Made by a program: the position numbers and the translations under genes
From: Planctomycetota bacterium
Lineage (GTDB): Bacteria > Planctomycetota > UBA1135 > GCA-002686595
NCBI GenBank assembly: GCA_002686265.1
Contig: NZBA01000023.1
Span: 1-64,000, forward strand
Reading direction: 5' to 3'
DNA length: 64,000 bases
Notes under the pieces: generated by a model
Database searches by the model: none
The model's input: the letters and a program-made list of their open reading frames with translations, nothing else
What the model was told of the DNA's origin: nothing
Shown: positions 56,825 through 64,000 of the stretch, piece after piece
Layout: each line of letters starts with the position of its first letter
How positions within the stretch are numbered: the first letter of the stretch is position 1

Positions 56825-58782
56825 GGACCTCCCCCACGCGCCGGACGTTCTGGGCCAAGACTCTCCCTTCGCTCCTCGCCGCCCTCGCCGCCGGCTACGG
56901 CCTGCGCGCGGCCTGCGCACCGGCGCAGCCAGCCGGGCCCGCCGCGGCGGGCCCGGCAGCCACCACGCCGAGCACGGTTTGGAGCTGCTCGATGCACCCG
57001 CAGGTGCGCAGTGACGGGCCAGGAGACTGTCCGGTTTGCGGCATGGACCTGGTCGAGGTTTCCGGCAACGCCGCTCCCTCCGGCGAGCGGCGCATCATCC
57101 TCGACCCGGCCGCGGTGGCCCTGGCGGAGATCACGACGACGCGAGTCGAGCGCCGCTTCCCGGTCGCCGTCCTGCGCATGGCCGGCAGCCTGACCTACGA
57201 CGAGACGCGCCGGCGCACGATCAACGCCTGGGTCCCTGGGCGCCTCGAACGCCTGTTCGTGGACTTCGAGGGTCTCTCCCTGCGCGCGGACGACCACGTG
57301 GCCGACCTCTACAGTCGGGAGCTCGTGACCGCCCAAGAGGTCTTCCTGCAAGCGCGACGCACGGTGGCAGACACGGCCGATTCCGTGCTCGGCGTCCTGC
57401 GCGACTCCTCCCTGGGGACCCTGGCCGAGGCACGCAAGCGGCTTGTGCGCTGGGGGCTGAGCGACGGGCAGATCGAGGAGCTGGCTCGCACCGGCACGCC
57501 GGCGGAACATGTCACGATCCACGCCCCCACGGGCGGTGTCGTAACCAACCTGAACAAGAAACAGGGCGACTACGTCGTCGAGGGCGAGCGCATCGCCACG
57601 ATCGACGACCTCTCCCACCTCTGGCTGCGGCTCGATGCCTACGAGAGCGAGCTCGCCTGGCTGCACTACGGACAGGCGGTCGAGTTCGAGGCCGCCGCCG
57701 TTCCCGGGTGGGCGTTCGAGGGAACGATCGCCTTCATCGCCCCGGTCCTCGACGAGCACACGCGCACGGTCCGCGTGCGTGTCAACGTGCCCAACCTCGA
57801 CGGCCGCCTGAAGCCGGGGATGTTCGTGCGCGCCAAGGTGCGCGCGCGCCTGGCGGGCGACGGCCTGATGATGGACGCCGACCTGGCCGGGAAGTGGATC
57901 TGCCCGATGCACCCCGAGGTCATCGAGGAGGAACCGATCGGCTGCCGCTTGTGCGGGATGGATCTGGTGACGACCGAGTCGGTGGGATTCGAGGCTGCCG
58001 ACGCGGCCAGTGCACGAGCGCCCTTGGTGATCCCGGTCTCCGCGGCCTTGGTGACCGGCAGGCGGGCCGTCGTCTACGTGCGCCTGCCCGGGAGCGAACG
58101 CCCGACCTTCGAGGGCCGCGAGGTGGTCCTCGGAGCGCGCGCGGGCGACGACTACATCGTGCGCGAGGGTCTCGAAGAGGGCGAGTTGGTGGTCACGCGC
58201 GGCGGGTTCAAGCTCGACAGCGCGATGCAGATCCAGGCCAGGCCGAGCATGATGTCGGTCGCCCCCGACGACGAGGTCGAGCGCGTGGCCGTCACCGCCC
58301 GCGCGCGCGCCGCCCTCGGCGGAGCGTGGGAGGCGTACGCGACCCTGCACGCGGCCCTGGCGGCCGATGACGAACCGGCGGCCCGCGCGGCGCTGGAGCT
58401 CGGGACGGGCGGCGGTGCCGCCGCGGGCGATGCTCAGGCAGGCGGTGCCCTGACAGACAGTGCCCTGACAGACAGTGCCGACCTCGCGCCCTTGGCCGAG
58501 GCCGTGCGGGACGCCCTCGCCCGCGCCGACGGGGCCGAGGGCATCGACGGTCTGCGCGCTGCCTTCGAGGAGGTCACCGCGGCCGCCGAGGAGCTCTTCG
58601 CCCGCGCCGGGGCGCCCGAGGGGCGGACGCTCTACCGCGTGCACTGCCCGATGGCCTTCGACGGGCGCGGCGCGAGCTGGCTGCAGGCCGAGGAGGAGGT
58701 CATGAACCCCTACTACGGCGCGGCCATGCTGCGCTGCGGGAGCGTGACCGGCGAGATCTCCGCCGCCGGGAGCCCCCGATGA
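56821..58782 (+). CDS. cusB: CusB-type periplasmic adaptor with two heavy-metal-binding domains
   Basis: A 653-residue membrane-fusion protein of a heavy-metal RND pump. It starts with a twin-arginine-like leader (TRRTFWAKTL) and Cys. A metal-binding domain WSCSMHPQVRSDGPGDCPVCG lies at 54-74 and a second, WICPMHPEVIEEEPIGCRLCG, at about 360-380, splitting the beta-barrel region. The barrel-sandwich core has HVTIHAPTGGVVTNLNKKQG and VRVRVNVPNLDGRLKPGMFV. A C-terminal DUF3347-like domain (RVHCPMAFDGRGASW, NPYYGAAMLRCG) adds further Cys/Met sites. ATGA overlaps on both sides couple it to the TolC-like gene and cusA. Confidence 0.88.
   Translation: MRTSPTRRTFWAKTLPSLLAALAAGYGLRAACAPAQPAGPAAAGPAATTPSTVWSCSMHPQVRSDGPGDCPVCGMDLVEVSGNAAPSGERRIILDPAAVALAEITTTRVERRFPVAVLRMAGSLTYDETRRRTINAWVPGRLERLFVDFEGLSLRADDHVADLYSRELVTAQEVFLQARRTVADTADSVLGVLRDSSLGTLAEARKRLVRWGLSDGQIEELARTGTPAEHVTIHAPTGGVVTNLNKKQGDYVVEGERIATIDDLSHLWLRLDAYESELAWLHYGQAVEFEAAAVPGWAFEGTIAFIAPVLDEHTRTVRVRVNVPNLDGRLKPGMFVRAKVRARLAGDGLMMDADLAGKWICPMHPEVIEEEPIGCRLCGMDLVTTESVGFEAADAASARAPLVIPVSAALVTGRRAVVYVRLPGSERPTFEGREVVLGARAGDDYIVREGLEEGELVVTRGGFKLDSAMQIQARPSMMSVAPDDEVERVAVTARARAALGGAWEAYATLHAALAADDEPAARAALELGTGGGAAAGDAQAGGALTDSALTDSADLAPLAEAVRDALARADGAEGIDGLRAAFEEVTAAAEELFARAGAPEGRTLYRVHCPMAFDGRGASWLQAEEEVMNPYYGAAMLRCGSVTGEISAAGSPR
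58445..58479. repeat. 15-bp tandem duplication in the cusB linker
   Basis: Two exact copies of GTGCCCTGACAGACA plus a partial third. They are in frame and duplicate an ALTDS pentapeptide in the linker before the DUF3347-like domain. Confidence 0.85.
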
Positions 58783-61700
58783 GCTCCTCCGCCCCCCCGC
58801 GCGGCCCGATCGCCACTTGGATCCGCTTCTGCCTCGAGAATCCGCCGGTCGTCTTCCTGCTGACGCTCTTCGTGCTCGGCTGGGGCCTGCGCTCGGCGCC
58901 CTTCGACTGGCCGGTCGGTTCCCTCGTCCGCGACCCGGTCGCGGTCGACGCGATCCCCGACATCGGTGAGAACCAACAGATCGTCTTCACCCGCTGGCCG
59001 GGCCGCTCGCCGCAGGACGTCGAAGACCAGGTCACCTACCCGCTGACCGTCGCCCTGCTCGGCATCCCCGACGTGCGCACGATCCGCAGCCACTCCTATC
59101 TGGGCTTCTCCTCGATCCACGTCATCTTCGAGGACAGCGCCGAGTTCTACGCCTCGCGCACGCGCGTACTCGAGAAGCTCGCCAGCCTCGCTCCGGACAC
59201 CCTGCCGCCGGAGGTCACCCCGACCCTCGGTCCCGACGCGACGGCCCTCGGCCAGGTGTTCTGGTACACCCTCGAGGGGCGCGATCCTGACGGGCAACCG
59301 GCGGCCGGCTGGGACCTCGACGAGCTGCGGACCATCCAGGATTGGACCGTGCGCAACGCATTGGCCTCGGCTCGCGGCGTATCCGAGGTGGCGAGCGTGG
59401 GCGGTTTCGTGCGCGAGGTGCAGATCGACGTCGACCCCGACGCCATGCGCGCCTACGACGTGAGCTTGCAGGAGGTCTTCCGGGCCGTCGGGCGTTCGAA
59501 CCTCGACGTGGGAGCGCGCACGATCGAGGTCAACCGGGTCGAGTACGTGATCCGCGGCCTCGGCTTCCTAGAGAGCCTCGAGGACGTCGAGAGCACGGTC
59601 ATCAAGACCCGCGACGACGTACCGACCTACGTGCGCGACGTGGCGCGCGTCGCCCTCGGCCCGGCATTGCGCCGCGGGGCCCTCGACCGGGCCGGCGCGG
59701 AGGCGGTCGGCGGCGTCGTGGTCGCGCGCCACGGCTTCAATCCGCTCGAGGCCATCGCCGGGGTGCGCCACGAGATCGAGGAGCTGGCGCCGGCCCTGCC
59801 GCGCCGCGCGTTGATCGACCGCGCAGAGGTCGGCGACGGCGAGCTAGAGGCCTTCTCCCGCGCTGCCGGGCTGCCGGCTCTCAACCCCGGCGGCGCCGAC
59901 GAGGACGTTCACGGGGCGTGGTGTGCCTGGATTGACGCACACGCCGACGAGCGCCCCGGATGGCTCTCGACGAGCCGCGTGACGATCGTGCCCTTCTACG
60001 ACCGCACCGGCCTGATCCACGAGACGCTCGACACCCTCGAACGGGCGCTGATCGAAGAGGTCCTGGTCGCCGCGGTGGTCGTGCTCGCGATGCTGATGCA
60101 CCTGCCGAGCTCGCTGTTGATCAGCGCCATCCTGCCGCTCTCGGTGTTGATGTGCTTCATCGCCATGCGCGCCTTCGGCGTCGATGCCAACGTCGTCGCG
60201 CTCTCGGGAATCGCGATCGCCATCGGAACCATGGTCGACATGGGCATCATCCTCTGCGAGAACATCCTGCGACACCTCGAGGAGGCCGACGAGCACGAAC
60301 CCTCCCTCGAGGTCGTCTTCCGCGCCACCTCCGAGGTGGGCGGCGCGGTGGTCACCGCCGTTGCCACGACCGTGCTCGGATTCCTGCCGGTCTTCACCCT
60401 GACCGCCACCGAGGGCAAGCTCTTCAAGCCGCTGGCTTTCACCAAGAGCTTCGCCCTGATCGCGGCGACCGTCACCGCCCTCTCGATCCTCCCGCCCGCG
60501 GCCCACTTCCTGTTCACGCGCGGTCGCCGACCCAAGACGCGGCGCCTCCTGCCCGCCGTTCTCCTGGCCGGCGCCGTCGGTCTGGCTGCGTGGGGTCTGC
60601 TCTGGGCCGGACTCTCCCTGGCGCTCGTGGGGGTCTACACCCTCGTGCGCGAACGCCTGGGAGCGGGCCTGCGCAAGGCCCTGGCCTGGTCAGTCAACGC
60701 CGCCGCCATCGCGGCCCTGCTGGTCGTCCTGACGCGTCACTGGCGGCCCCTCGGCCCTGGCCGTGACCTCGCCGCCAACCTGCTCTTCGTCGGCGCCTCG
60801 GTCGGCGGCGTCCTGGGCTTCTTCACCCTCGTGCGCCTCGCCTACCCAACCATCCTGGCCTGGTGCCTGCGGCACAAGCTCCTGTTCCTTTCCTCGGTAG
60901 GCTGCGTCCTGCTGACCGGGCTCAGCGTCTGGCTGGGCTTCGAGCGCGTCTTCAGCCCCGTCCCCCAACTCGTCGCGCGCGCCGGCGGCGACGGCGAGAA
61001 GGTCCGGCGCACCGCCTTCTGGGTCGGCGCGCACGAACGCCTGCCGGGCCTGGGGCGCGAGTTCATGCCGCGCTTCGACGAGGGTTCGTTCCTGTTCATG
61101 CCGACGACCATGCCCCACGCCTCGCTCGAGGAGGCACTCGACGTACTGCGCATCCAGGACGAGGGCATCGCCTCGATCCCCGAGGTCGAGAGCGTGGTCG
61201 GCAAGATCGGCCGCGTCGATTCGGCCCTCGACCCCGCGCCGGTGTCGATGGTCGAGACGGTCATCAACTACAAGAGCGAGTTCGGGATCGACGCGGCCGG
61301 CAAGCGCGTGCGCCAGTGGCGCGACCACATCCGCACGGCGGAAGACATCTGGAGCGAGGTCGTCGCCGCGGCGGAGGTCGTCGGCTCCACCTCCGCGCCG
61401 CTCCTGCAGCCGATCGAGACGCGCCTGATCATGCTGCAGACGGGGATGCGAGCGCCGATGGGGATCAAGGTCAAGGGACCGGACCTCGAGAGCATCGAGC
61501 GCATGGGCCTGGAGCTGGAGCGGGCCCTGCGCGACGCCCCCGGGGTCGCCCCCGCGACCCTGCTCGCCGACCGCATCGTCGGCAAGCCCTACCTCGAGAT
61601 CGATCTCGACCGCGAGCGCCTGGCGCGCTACGGACTGCACATCGAGGACATCCAGGACGTGATCGAGGTCGCCATCGGCGGACGCCGGGTCACGACGACG

Positions 61701-62627
61701 GTCGAGGGGCGCGAGCGCTACCCGGTCCGCGTGCGCTACCTGCGCGAGCGGCGCGACGACATAGAGGCTCTCTCGGGGATCTTGGTGCCGACGCGTCACG
61801 GAGCGCAGATCCCCCTGGCCCAGCTGGCCGAGGTGCGCGCGGTGCGCGGGCCGCAGGTGATCAAGAGCGAGGACACGGCGCTGGTCGGCTACGTGACCTT
61901 CGGTCCCCTTCCGGGGCACACCGAAGTGGACGTCGTAGAGGCCTGCCAGGCGTACCTGGCGGATCTCGAGGAACGCGGTGAGCTGGAACGCCCACCGGGC
62001 GTGAGCTACGCCTTCACCGGAACCTACGAGCACCAGGTGCGGGCCCAAGCGACCCTGGCGATCGTCCTGCCGGGAGCCCTGCTCGCGATCCTGTTGATCC
62101 TCTACCTGCAGTTCCGGCGCATGTCGACGGCCCTGCTCGTCTTCTCCGGCGTCGCGGTAGCTTGGGCCGGCGGATTCCTCTTGCTGTGGGCCTGGGCCCA
62201 ACCGGGATTCGCTTCCTTCGACATCGGCGGCACGGACCTGCGCGAGGTGTTCGGCATGGGCACGGTGAACCTCTCCGTCGCCGTCTGGGTCGGCTTCCTG
62301 GCCCTGTTCGGGATCGCTTCCGACGACGGTGTCGTGATCGCAACCTACCTCGGCCAGAGCTTCCGCGAGCGCGCCCCGACGACGATCGCCGAGGCCCGCG
62401 CCGCGACCCTCGCGGCCGGGACGCGGCGGGTCCGGCCCTGCGTGATGACGACGGCCACGACCGTCCTGGCTCTGCTGCCGGTATTGACCGCCACCGGACG
62501 TGGCTCTGGGATCATGGTGCCGATGGCCCTGCCGACCGTGGGCGGTATGGTCGTCGCCCTGCTCACGATGTTCGTCGTGCCGGTCTCGTACTGTCTGATC
62601 GAGGAGTGGCGCCTACGGCGGAGATGA
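58779..62627 (+). CDS. cusA: CusA-type heavy-metal efflux RND transporter
   Basis: Inner-membrane proton-driven pump exporting Cu(I)/Ag(I) or related cations. Family blocks: FTRWPGRSPQDVEDQVTYPL, GIPDVRTIRSHSYLGFSSIH, PTLGPDATALGQVFWYTLEG, the proton-relay helix GIAIAIGTMVDMGIILCEN (about 473-491), FMPRFDEGSFLFMPTTMPHA with Met residues near the metal path, and the second relay IASDDGVVIATYLGQS. At 1282 residues it is about 230 longer than E. coli CusA, with extra sequence in the first periplasmic loop (about 335-405) and an added hydrophobic region (about 575-735). The start overlaps the cusB stop (ATGA). Confidence 0.93.
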   Translation: MSSSAPPRGPIATWIRFCLENPPVVFLLTLFVLGWGLRSAPFDWPVGSLVRDPVAVDAIPDIGENQQIVFTRWPGRSPQDVEDQVTYPLTVALLGIPDVRTIRSHSYLGFSSIHVIFEDSAEFYASRTRVLEKLASLAPDTLPPEVTPTLGPDATALGQVFWYTLEGRDPDGQPAAGWDLDELRTIQDWTVRNALASARGVSEVASVGGFVREVQIDVDPDAMRAYDVSLQEVFRAVGRSNLDVGARTIEVNRVEYVIRGLGFLESLEDVESTVIKTRDDVPTYVRDVARVALGPALRRGALDRAGAEAVGGVVVARHGFNPLEAIAGVRHEIEELAPALPRRALIDRAEVGDGELEAFSRAAGLPALNPGGADEDVHGAWCAWIDAHADERPGWLSTSRVTIVPFYDRTGLIHETLDTLERALIEEVLVAAVVVLAMLMHLPSSLLISAILPLSVLMCFIAMRAFGVDANVVALSGIAIAIGTMVDMGIILCENILRHLEEADEHEPSLEVVFRATSEVGGAVVTAVATTVLGFLPVFTLTATEGKLFKPLAFTKSFALIAATVTALSILPPAAHFLFTRGRRPKTRRLLPAVLLAGAVGLAAWGLLWAGLSLALVGVYTLVRERLGAGLRKALAWSVNAAAIAALLVVLTRHWRPLGPGRDLAANLLFVGASVGGVLGFFTLVRLAYPTILAWCLRHKLLFLSSVGCVLLTGLSVWLGFERVFSPVPQLVARAGGDGEKVRRTAFWVGAHERLPGLGREFMPRFDEGSFLFMPTTMPHASLEEALDVLRIQDEGIASIPEVESVVGKIGRVDSALDPAPVSMVETVINYKSEFGIDAAGKRVRQWRDHIRTAEDIWSEVVAAAEVVGSTSAPLLQPIETRLIMLQTGMRAPMGIKVKGPDLESIERMGLELERALRDAPGVAPATLLADRIVGKPYLEIDLDRERLARYGLHIEDIQDVIEVAIGGRRVTTTVEGRERYPVRVRYLRERRDDIEALSGILVPTRHGAQIPLAQLAEVRAVRGPQVIKSEDTALVGYVTFGPLPGHTEVDVVEACQAYLADLEERGELERPPGVSYAFTGTYEHQVRAQATLAIVLPGALLAILLILYLQFRRMSTALLVFSGVAVAWAGGFLLLWAWAQPGFASFDIGGTDLREVFGMGTVNLSVAVWVGFLALFGIASDDGVVIATYLGQSFRERAPTTIAEARAATLAAGTRRVRPCVMTTATTVLALLPVLTATGRGSGIMVPMALPTVGGMVVALLTMFVVPVSYCLIEEWRLRRR

Positions 62628-63720
62628 ACGGCGTTCCGCCGGCCCCCAGCTCGCTGATGCACTCGAACGGCCGCACCGACCAGCTCTTCCCCCTCAGGGG
62701 GCGCCCGACGAACCACCAGGCGAAGAAGATCGTCGTCGCCCCGCGCGAGACCAGGGGCAACCAGGCGGGCAGAGCGTGCCGCAGGTCGATGAGCGCCCCG
62801 TCTCCCGGGAAAGGGCCGAAGCCCACGAGCGCCGGGAGCCGGAACCAGTAGTAGCAGGCGATGGCGGCGCCGGCGAAGGCCGCGGCCACGAGATCCTTGC
62901 GCTTCGGTCCGGCGAAGAAACCGACCAGGGCGTAGAGCGCCAAGCTGACGGCCATCCACCCGAACGGCATCCCGTAGGCGGTCGCCAGGTGCGACCAACC
63001 CTCGCCCCCGCTGTAGTCGGGGACCTGGAACCAACCGAAGACGAAACCGGCGAAGCCGCCGACCATCAAGGTCCCCGCCAGACGCGAGGGAGTGCGGGTC
63101 ACCGACACCTGGGGCGTCATGGCCACCGTCGAATCCGGACAGGTCGCGACACAGCGTTCGCACGGTCCGCAGTGAGCGTTGGAGACGGTCAGCAAGGGCC
63201 TGGTGCCGTAGAGCTTCTCCACCGGGTGGATCGGGCAGGCTCCCGAACACCAGGCGCTCTTCCACTCGAACACGCTGCAGACACAGACCGCCGCCAGCAC
63301 CAGGATGCCGATCGCGAGGGCGGTCGCCGGCCCGTCGGTGTCGAGGATGACGTGACGCAAGGGAACGATCGCCAAGAGGAGTGCGACGCCCACCAAGCTC
63401 AAGCGTGCCTGCCAAGCCTCGCTGATCCGCCGACGGCGCGAGCGACCGAGGTGGCGCGGCAGAAGCGCCGTCGAACCCATCGGGCAGACGTTCCGCCAGA
63501 TCCCCGGCGCCAGGGCCAGGAGGGCCGGCGCGACCGGGATCAAGACGTTCCAAAAGGCGTGGATGCCGATCCTCGGGGTGACGATCAAGGCCGAGAGGAT
63601 GGCCGCTCCCACACACCAGACGAGCACCTGGACCACGCGCCATGCGCGACGCTCGCGGGTTCCCAGACCTTCCCGAACCCCACCGGGGGGCATCGCTGAC
63701 TCACGCATGCTATTCTCCAT
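62563..63720 (-). CDS. Polyferredoxin membrane protein (NapH/NosR/CcoG-like)
   Basis: A 385-residue inner-membrane iron-sulfur protein with about eight helices. It has NVCPMGS after the second helix, FEWKSAWCSGACPIHPVEKLYG and HCGPCERCVATCPDS, the last a CxxCxxCxxxCP ferredoxin motif. Such proteins pass electrons from the quinone pool to periplasmic reductases or to metal enzymes. ATG 63720 is chosen, but 63708 is equally possible. The 3' end overlaps the convergent cusA by 65 bp, and the 5' end is only 26 bp from the divergent second polyferredoxin gene. Confidence 0.8.
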   Translation of the reverse strand: MENSMRESAMPPGGVREGLGTRERRAWRVVQVLVWCVGAAILSALIVTPRIGIHAFWNVLIPVAPALLALAPGIWRNVCPMGSTALLPRHLGRSRRRRISEAWQARLSLVGVALLLAIVPLRHVILDTDGPATALAIGILVLAAVCVCSVFEWKSAWCSGACPIHPVEKLYGTRPLLTVSNAHCGPCERCVATCPDSTVAMTPQVSVTRTPSRLAGTLMVGGFAGFVFGWFQVPDYSGGEGWSHLATAYGMPFGWMAVSLALYALVGFFAGPKRKDLVAAAFAGAAIACYYWFRLPALVGFGPFPGDGALIDLRHALPAWLPLVSRGATTIFFAWWFVGRPLRGKSWSVRPFECISELGAGGTPFISAVGATPRSDSTRPARRTS

Positions 63721-63746
63721 GACTACAACGGGATCCCAAGATCGTC

Positions 63747-64000
63747 TTGCACCCAAGAAAAGTAAAGCCCATTCCCCCCGAGGGTGCGCAGCCGTCCTCG
63801 CACCTGTCCCGCTGGCGGGCCGGGACCCTGACCGGCGTCTACCTCCTGATGGGCCTGCACCTCGCCCACTGGAAGCTCAACGGGAAGACCCTTGCTCCGC
63901 TCGAGCTGCACGAGGTGATGTACACCCTCGAGCTGGGAATCGTGACGGCCGGCTTCCTGTTCATGGCCCTGGACCTCGCCTCGGTGCTGCTCTTCGGTCG
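63747..64000 (+). CDS. Polyferredoxin membrane protein, N-terminal part (runs off the window)
   Basis: An open frame from TTG 63747 continues to the window end. It reads IPPEGAQPSSHLSRW, GTLTGVYLLMGLHLAHWKLN, GKTLAPLELHEVMYTLELG and IVTAGFLFMALDLASVLLFG, the opening of the NapH/CcoG-like membrane ferredoxins, in which a FCSWGCH cluster site would follow just beyond the edge. Only 84 codons are visible. No ATG or GTG is available in frame after the upstream stop, so TTG is the likely start. Divergent from the other polyferredoxin gene; the two may form one electron-transfer module. Confidence 0.7.
   Translation, partial: MHPRKVKPIPPEGAQPSSHLSRWRAGTLTGVYLLMGLHLAHWKLNGKTLAPLELHEVMYTLELGIVTAGFLFMALDLASVLLFG

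Noticed and set aside
1-64000. CRISPR arrays, prophage or integrated plasmid
   Set aside because: No regularly spaced repeats, cas genes, integrase, or phage structural genes were found; the repeats seen are short direct tandems.

Overview
Very GC-rich bacterial DNA, probably chromosomal, with no phage, plasmid or CRISPR signature. The best taxonomic guess is a high-GC member of the Planctomycetota (the Poly30/Saltatorellus-like marine lineages). This is an inference from three things: a large secreted choice-of-anchor B protein whose tail matches a secretion-associated C-terminal module I associate with that group; giant FG-GAP/ASPIC-UnbV and NHL-repeat secreted proteins; and many GTG starts with 4-bp GTGA/ATGA gene overlaps. 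No rRNA or other phylogenetic marker is present to settle it.

Layout. 1-6.4 kb: elongator tRNA-Met, a gene-poor stretch with an orphan terminator, cysteine dioxygenase, a ChrR-like cupin with a decayed partial duplicate, an NHL-propeller protein, a metallophosphoesterase and gltX, all on the minus strand. 6.4-12.3 kb (plus): adenosine deaminase, two alpha/beta hydrolases (the second 5'-truncated), then a DUF2142/GT-C-like membrane protein coupled to a membrane-anchored beta-rich protein. 12.4-23.3 kb (minus): a frameshifted FAD-oxidoreductase pseudogene, the choice-of-anchor B protein, and a tight operon of CRTAC1/ASPIC, NHL, YtkA-like and MauG-type di-heme peroxidase genes. 23.5-30 kb: queF, two polytopic membrane proteins, a DUF4863 cupin and an arylsulfotransferase-like protein. 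29.9-33.2 kb: a divergently arranged FecCD/BtuCD-type metal-chelate importer.

33.2-35.2 kb holds the most interesting locus: a thioredoxin-fold gene interrupted by one in-frame TGA, followed at the right distance by a hairpin that fits the bacterial SECIS model (candidate selenoprotein), divergent from a SurE homologue that carries a signal peptide. 35.4-46 kb: envelope polysaccharide genes (O-antigen ligase-like, methyltransferase, glycosyltransferases, FkbH-like protein, polysaccharide deacetylase) with a FlgO/LPP20-like lipoprotein pair between them. 46-54.3 kb: flavodoxin-fold oxidoreductase, an 11-heme cytochrome fused to an LVIVD propeller, a HemN/HemW-like radical SAM enzyme, and a PstS-like protein/porin/hemerythrin operon preceded by a small promoter-peptide-terminator unit. 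54.8-64 kb: a copper/silver efflux operon (Cys-rich secreted protein, TolC-like, CusB, CusA) facing a polyferredoxin membrane protein, with a second one starting at the edge.

Common themes are extracytoplasmic redox chemistry (multiheme and di-heme cytochromes, polyferredoxins, a possible selenoprotein), metal handling and surface polysaccharide synthesis. Several short in-frame tandem duplications (15-21 bp) and at least three gene remnants suggest a genome that tolerates local duplication and decay.
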